The notes beneath the pieces were generated by a model, which saw nothing but the letters and a program-made list of their open reading frames with translations, was not told where the DNA came from and did no database searches. Shown here one piece after another: positions 5,046 through 8,958 of a stretch of 8,958 nt of DNA. A program made the position numbers and the translations under genes. The stretch comes from Chloroflexota bacterium (GTDB lineage: Bacteria > Chloroflexota > Anaerolineae > Anaerolineales > UBA4823). The stretch lies in assembly GCA_030613705.1 (NCBI GenBank), contig JAUWLJ010000064.1, forward strand, positions 1-8,958, read 5' to 3'. The first letter of the stretch is position 1. Every line of letters starts with the position of its first letter.

Positions 5046-7757
5046 ATGACATCGATCACAAAATCTATACACCTTACACAATCTCCTAATCGCATCCAGA
5101 GTCGCTTGCTGGTATTAGCCGGCATATTCCTGGGATTATATGCGCTGGCTTTAAGCCTGGCACCAGCCGCGCGGGCGCGCAGCTGGGAGGCGGATTATCG
5201 ATGGAATCATTGGCTCGGATTTCTAGCATGGTGTATATTGGTCACAATTGTTGAGCGACAGTCAAGACGTTACCTGCCCGATCGAGATCCCTATTTGCTG
5301 CCTGTTGCAGCTTTGCTCAGTGGTTGGGGGATGATGACCATCTGGCGTTTGTTCCCGAATTTTGGGTTACGGCAAACGATGTGGTTTGTGATCGCAATGA
5401 TCCTGTTTACCTTGGGTTTGCGATTATCAACCCAATTGGAATTCCTGCGCCGATACAAGTATGTGTTGTTAACGGGAGGATTGATCCTAACAGCTTTGAC
5501 CCTTTTGTTTGGCACGAATCCAACGAGCGAGGCAGGACCATATTTATGGTTGGGATGTTGTGGTGTTTATTTTCAACCTTCAGAACCGCTTAAGCTGCTG
5601 CTGATCATTTATCTCTCGGCATACCTGGCAGATAAGCAACCTTGGGAGAGATTGTCTTCACACACTCCTTTGAATGGTGAAAATAAACAGGGAGTTGAGG
5701 ATACAAACCAATCTGGTTCAAAATCTTCATCCTTACCTTTATTGGCGCCGATTTTGTTTATGACAGGGTTGACTGTGCTCCTACTGTTGGTGCAGAGAGA
5801 TCTGGGGACAGCGACAATTTTCGTATTTCTTTTTGCAGTGATTGTGTATCTGGCGACCGAGCGAAAGATAGTCATAATCATGAGCGCTTTCTTACTGCTC
5901 GCAGCGGGGATTAGCAGTTACTTCATGTTTGATGTGGTGCGCCTGCGGATCGATGCCTGGTTGAATCCCTGGTTAGATCCCAGCGGTCGGTCTTACCAGA
6001 TCGTTCAATCCCTGATGGCATTGGCAAATGGGGGCGTGGGAGGCAGGGGACCTGGAATGGGGAGCCCGACCCTGGTGCCGATATCCCACTCCGATTTCAT
6101 CTTCTCGGCGATTGTTGAGGAAGGGGGGCTGGCTGGCGGAATCGCATTAATTGGATTGCTGATGCTGCTGGCAGCTAGCGGATTGCGAATTGCCTTACGT
6201 GCTCCGGATAATTTCCGCCGGTTCCTGGCTGCGGGCCTTACGGCGTACCTGATCGGTCAAAGCCTCCTGATCATTGGTGGAAATATTCGTTTGCTACCAT
6301 TAACCGGTGTAACCTTGCCCTTTGTCTCTTATGGAGGATCATCGCTACTGACCGCATATATTTCTCTGCTGATATTAGCCTTGATCAGCCAAAGTGCAAA
6401 TACAAATCCAACGCCGCCCTTCAATCCTTCACCCTACATACGTCTAGGGATTTTTCTTTTAGCCAGCCTAATTATCGCGGCACTTGTCATAGGATGGTGG
6501 TCATATGTACGCGGACCTGATTTGTTGGAGCGTACAGATAACGCTAGACGAGCAATCGCTGATCGCTATGTTAGACGAGGGGACATTTTAGACCGGGAAA
6601 ATATCCCGCTGGTAGGCACGCAGGGCACCATCGGGGATTATTCACGAGTTTATAATTACCCAGTGCTTGGCTCCCTGGTTGGATATTCGAATGCGGTATA
6701 CGGCCAATCCGGTCTCGAAGCAAGCCTTGATCCATATCTGCGTGGGCTGAGAGGTCCTTCCGAACTCCAGGTGTGGTGGAACCATTTACTTTATGGTCAG
6801 CCACCTGCTGGTGTGGATATTCGCCTCAGTCTTGATATGGAAATGCAGCAAAAGGCAGATGAGTTGTTGGGAGACCATGCTGGTGCTTTAGTGCTACTTA
6901 ATGCCGGGAATGGAGAATTACTTGCTCTAGCCTCTCATCCCGCTTATGACCCAACCCAACTAGAAGAAATCTGGCCTGAACTGGTTAACGATACCAATTC
7001 ACCACTTCTCAATCGCACACTACAGGGTCAATACCAACCAGGGACAGCATTAGGACCATTTCTCCTGGCAGCAATAACTGCTGAGGGTGGGATTTCCCAA
7101 ATTCCGGAAATCGAACTTTCTGGAAATCTTAAGACCAAGTTAGATTGCGCAACTCCACCAGCGGATACAAGCTGGGCAGAGGTGATTGCAGCGGGTTGCA
7201 CTTTACCTCAAATCAGATTGAGCCAGGAATTGGGTGACGATGCCATCCTGAAACTGTATGATGACCTGGGATTATTCACGGTGCCTAATGTGGATCAAAA
7301 CAATCAGCAGAGCTTGCCACCGCCAATAATTCGATCTCCGATAGAGGTGATCAATGGTCTTTCCGAATTTTGGGTGAGCCCACTACAGATGGCGCTCGCA
7401 GCAGCCACACTCAGTACAGGTGGATCCCAGCCTGCGACACAATTAGCTAGCGCAGTAAATTTACCTGGAACTGGCTGGACAGTCTTCCCTCCAGCAGGTG
7501 AAGCGAAGCAGGTATTTTCACAACCGAACGCCGATGGTATTGCTGTTTTGTTAGCAGATGACAAATTGCCAATCTGGCAGGTTGTTGCCAGAACACCCAA
7601 TGAAGCTGATCAAGTGATCACCTGGTACCTGGCTGGCACCTTACCCACCTGGAAGGGCGCGCCTTTCTCTCTGGTCATCATTTTAGAGGAAGACGATCCA
7701 GAGGAGGCGCTGGCAATCGGGCAGGCGATGATGGAAGCCGTTCTACGGGTTGAATAG
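5046..7757 (+). CDS. rodA: RodA/FtsW (SEDS) polymerase fused to a degenerate class B PBP
   Basis: A 903-residue single-frame fusion. Residues 1-450 form a RodA/FtsW-type lipid II polymerase with about 12 predicted membrane helices, including the extra N-terminal ones typical of actinobacterial RodA. Visible motifs are FQPSEPLKL (176-184), QRDLGTA (250-256), DPSGRSYQIVQS (311-322), the ISHSDFIFS loop (346-354) with candidate catalytic D350, and LPFVSYGGSSLL (424-435). A Pro/Asn linker (451-463) leads to another helix (464-487), then a PBP2/FtsI-like external part: dimerisation region (about 505-595, RRGDILDR, GQSGLEASLDPYLRG) and transpeptidase fold (about 597-903). All three penicillin-binding motifs are altered: T667-A-L-G670 for SxxK, G717-C-T719 for SxN, R849-T-P851 for KTG. 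A pseudo-transpeptidase is predicted. It starts at ATG 5046 without a clear ribosome binding site; an in-frame stop (5022) excludes an upstream start. Confidence 0.92.
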   Translation: MTSITKSIHLTQSPNRIQSRLLVLAGIFLGLYALALSLAPAARARSWEADYRWNHWLGFLAWCILVTIVERQSRRYLPDRDPYLLPVAALLSGWGMMTIWRLFPNFGLRQTMWFVIAMILFTLGLRLSTQLEFLRRYKYVLLTGGLILTALTLLFGTNPTSEAGPYLWLGCCGVYFQPSEPLKLLLIIYLSAYLADKQPWERLSSHTPLNGENKQGVEDTNQSGSKSSSLPLLAPILFMTGLTVLLLLVQRDLGTATIFVFLFAVIVYLATERKIVIIMSAFLLLAAGISSYFMFDVVRLRIDAWLNPWLDPSGRSYQIVQSLMALANGGVGGRGPGMGSPTLVPISHSDFIFSAIVEEGGLAGGIALIGLLMLLAASGLRIALRAPDNFRRFLAAGLTAYLIGQSLLIIGGNIRLLPLTGVTLPFVSYGGSSLLTAYISLLILALISQSANTNPTPPFNPSPYIRLGIFLLASLIIAALVIGWWSYVRGPDLLERTDNARRAIADRYVRRGDILDRENIPLVGTQGTIGDYSRVYNYPVLGSLVGYSNAVYGQSGLEASLDPYLRGLRGPSELQVWWNHLLYGQPPAGVDIRLSLDMEMQQKADELLGDHAGALVLLNAGNGELLALASHPAYDPTQLEEIWPELVNDTNSPLLNRTLQGQYQPGTALGPFLLAAITAEGGISQIPEIELSGNLKTKLDCATPPADTSWAEVIAAGCTLPQIRLSQELGDDAILKLYDDLGLFTVPNVDQNNQQSLPPPIIRSPIEVINGLSEFWVSPLQMALAAATLSTGGSQPATQLASAVNLPGTGWTVFPPAGEAKQVFSQPNADGIAVLLADDKLPIWQVVARTPNEADQVITWYLAGTLPTWKGAPFSLVIILEEDDPEEALAIGQAMMEAVLRVE

Positions 7758-7789
7758 GATGCTGGTGCTGGGTTGTGATCATGAGGTGC

Positions 7790-7794
7790 AGGAG
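7790..7794 (+). promoter_or_regulatory. Ribosome binding site of the ADP-ribosylglycohydrolase gene
   Basis: AGGAG with a 7-nt spacer to a GTG at 7802. It favours that start over the in-frame GTG at 7775 and ATG at 7781, which lack such a site and would add 9 or 7 residues not expected in the family. Confidence 0.65.
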
Positions 7795-7801
7795 TGGATT
7801 G

Positions 7802-8728
7802 GTGAAGCAAATTGAACGTTATCGAGGCTGCCTGTTAGGATTGGCTGCAGGGGATGCATTGGGCACAACATTGGAATTTCGATCCCCAGGTAGTTTCACA
7901 CCTTTGGGTGATATGGTTGGCGGCGGACCGTTCAGCCTGGCACCCGGCCAATGGACGGATGACACATCGATGGCTTTATGCCTGGCAGAAAGCCTGGTGC
8001 AATGTCAAGGATTTGACCTCTCAGACCAATTGAGCAGATATGTTCGCTGGTTTCGCCTGGGTCACTTAAGCAGCACCGGTGGGTGTTTTGATATCGGAGA
8101 CACGGTTCGCACCGCCCTGATTAAATATGAGAGGACAGGCGAACCTTACAGCGGCTCAAGGGACCCGTATTCAGCCGGTAATGGTTCAATAATGCGACTT
8201 GCACCGGTTCCGATGTATTTTGCCAGGACACCTGCTGAGGCGATTGATAAATGCGGTATCAGCTCAAAGACGACGCATGGTGCCAGAGCAGCAGTGGATG
8301 CTTGCCGTTATTTTGGGGGCTTGATAGTTGGCGCCTTGAATGGAATAGGCAAGGAGGAATTGCTTGGCGAGCGATTTAGCCCGGTAAATGATTATTGGGA
8401 AACCCAACCCCTGGTCGAAGAAATCGATCAGATCGCCAGAGGCTCATTCAAGGGTAAACAACCGCCAGAAATCAAAGGCGCAGGATATGTGGTTGCTTCG
8501 CTTGAAGCAGCTCTTTGGGCTTTGAATCTCAGCGAGACATTCGAGGGTGGTTGTTTGCTGGCGGTAAATCTGGGAGATGATGCCGATACAACAGGAGCAG
8601 TGTACGGACAGCTGGCTGGGGCATTTTATGGTGAAGGAGAAATACCCTCTGCCTGGCGATCTAAATTGGCGTTAAATAATCTGATCCGCGATTATGCGGA
8701 TCAGATCTTCGATTTAGCGTCAAATTAA
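7802..8728 (+). CDS. ADP-ribosylglycohydrolase family protein (DraG/ARH type)
   Basis: A member of the DraG/ARH fold family, whose enzymes remove ADP-ribose from proteins or nucleic acids, or hydrolyse related metabolites, using two Mg2+ or Mn2+ ions. From the GTG at 7802 the protein has 308 residues, a normal length, and opens with the expected ERYRGCLLGLAAGDALG. The metal-site motifs are intact: W51-T-D-D-T55 and G258-D-D-A-D-T263 (D259, D260, D262). AGNGSIMR (125-132) and TTHG (157-160) are also conserved. Cytoplasmic, no signal peptide. It lies 44 bp after the SEDS fusion on the same strand and may share its transcript. No nitrogenase, ADP-ribosyltransferase or macrodomain gene is nearby, so a nitrogenase-related role as for DraG is not supported and the substrate is unknown. 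A perfect stem-loop is built into its last codons. Confidence 0.92.
   Translation: MKQIERYRGCLLGLAAGDALGTTLEFRSPGSFTPLGDMVGGGPFSLAPGQWTDDTSMALCLAESLVQCQGFDLSDQLSRYVRWFRLGHLSSTGGCFDIGDTVRTALIKYERTGEPYSGSRDPYSAGNGSIMRLAPVPMYFARTPAEAIDKCGISSKTTHGARAAVDACRYFGGLIVGALNGIGKEELLGERFSPVNDYWETQPLVEEIDQIARGSFKGKQPPEIKGAGYVVASLEAALWALNLSETFEGGCLLAVNLGDDADTTGAVYGQLAGAFYGEGEIPSAWRSKLALNNLIRDYADQIFDLASN
8679..8706. other. 11-bp perfect stem-loop at the convergent gene ends
   Basis: ATCTGATCCGC (8679-8689) is followed by a 6-nt loop and by its exact reverse complement (8696-8706). It lies within the last codons of the hydrolase gene, 22 bp before that stop and 32 bp beyond the stop of the convergent gene. 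No strong T-tract follows on the plus strand; the minus strand reads ATTATTTAA next to the stem. It may act as a weak terminator for the minus-strand gene or as a shared transcript-end structure. Confidence 0.45.
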
Positions 8729-8738
8729 GTTCGGGTTC

Positions 8739-8958
8739 CTATAAAGATCTCGGTCCCCGGTACATTCGGAAAAACATTCCGGCCACAAATCTGGCCGCGG
8801 TGATGGCAGCCATGAGAACTTTAGTGCGGTCGGCGACTGGCTCCACCCGCACGCCATCTGGGGAGGCGATAATTACTGCAACCGGTCTTGAAAGTGTCCG
8901 TCCGCCTCCCCCACCACCCCCACCACCCCCCTCTCCAACACCTTCACCAGCGGTTTGT
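8739..8958 (-). CDS. GerW/YtfJ-like glycine-rich protein, C-terminal part
   Basis: Only the last 72 codons are in the window; the gene continues beyond the right edge and stops with TAG at 8739-8741. The visible part begins with a Gly-rich run, including ten consecutive glycines (8901-8930), then PVAVIIASPDGVRVEPV, then a C-terminal tail with alternating hydrophobic and basic residues (KVLMAAITAARFVAGMFFRMYR). A Gly-rich stretch followed by 'PVA-hydrophobic-x-DGVxxxPV' is the typical C-terminal pattern of the GerW/YtfJ family (Spore_YtfJ), known from Bacillus spore germination but also present in non-sporulating bacteria and archaea. The hydrophobic, basic tail may be an amphipathic or membrane-binding helix. 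It converges on the hydrolase gene with only 10 bp between the stop codons. The frame is certain over this length; the family call rests on a short segment. Confidence 0.7.
   Translation of the reverse strand, partial: QTAGEGVGEGGGGGGGGGGRTLSRPVAVIIASPDGVRVEPVADRTKVLMAAITAARFVAGMFFRMYRGPRSL

Noticed and set aside
7802..8728. Nitrogenase-regulating DraG
   Set aside because: The family fold matches, but no nif or draT genes are present; DraG is one narrow member of a broad family.

Overview
The window looks like a chromosomal segment from a member of the Chloroflexota, most likely of the Anaerolineae type. This is inferred from gene content (an FhaA/FhaB-type pair of FHA proteins, an actinobacterial-style RodA, a GerW/YtfJ-like protein in a non-Bacillus context, archease with RtcB) and from moderate GC. 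No marker gene such as rRNA is present to prove it. No mobile element, CRISPR array, tRNA or rRNA was seen.

Layout. Bases 1-265 hold no convincing gene, but contain a short array of degenerate 27-bp tandem repeats whose junctions can fold as hairpins, followed by a sequence resembling a dispersed intergenic repeat. A minus-strand block follows, read from right to left: archease (2661-2245), the RNA ligase RtcB (2203-752) and a small lipoprotein (685-266). Archease and RtcB form a known functional pair for RNA repair or tRNA splicing-type ligation. A divergent intergenic region (2662-2804) carries outward-facing -10 boxes set so close to both start codons that the first gene on each side is probably leaderless or nearly so.

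A plus-strand block runs from 2805 to 8728: an FhaA-like protein (DUF3662 plus FHA), a membrane-anchored FhaB-like FHA protein, 5'-methylthioadenosine phosphorylase, a 903-residue fusion of a RodA/FtsW (SEDS) glycosyltransferase with a class B penicillin-binding-protein module, and a DraG-type ADP-ribosylglycohydrolase. The order fhaA-fhaB-rodA-pbpA recalls the actinobacterial wall-growth and signalling cluster, but here MTAP is interposed, no kinase or phosphatase is seen, and rodA and pbpA form one reading frame. At the right edge, convergent with the hydrolase gene, lies the 3' end of a minus-strand gene for a GerW/YtfJ-like glycine-rich protein.

The most notable observation concerns the SEDS-PBP fusion. 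The polymerase half keeps its signature motifs, including the candidate catalytic Asp350. The transpeptidase half has lost all three penicillin-binding motifs: SxxK reads T-A-L-G, SxN reads G-C-T, and KTG reads R-T-P. The sequence therefore predicts a glycan polymerase covalently tied to a pseudo-transpeptidase, which may act as a built-in regulator or scaffold rather than a crosslinking enzyme.
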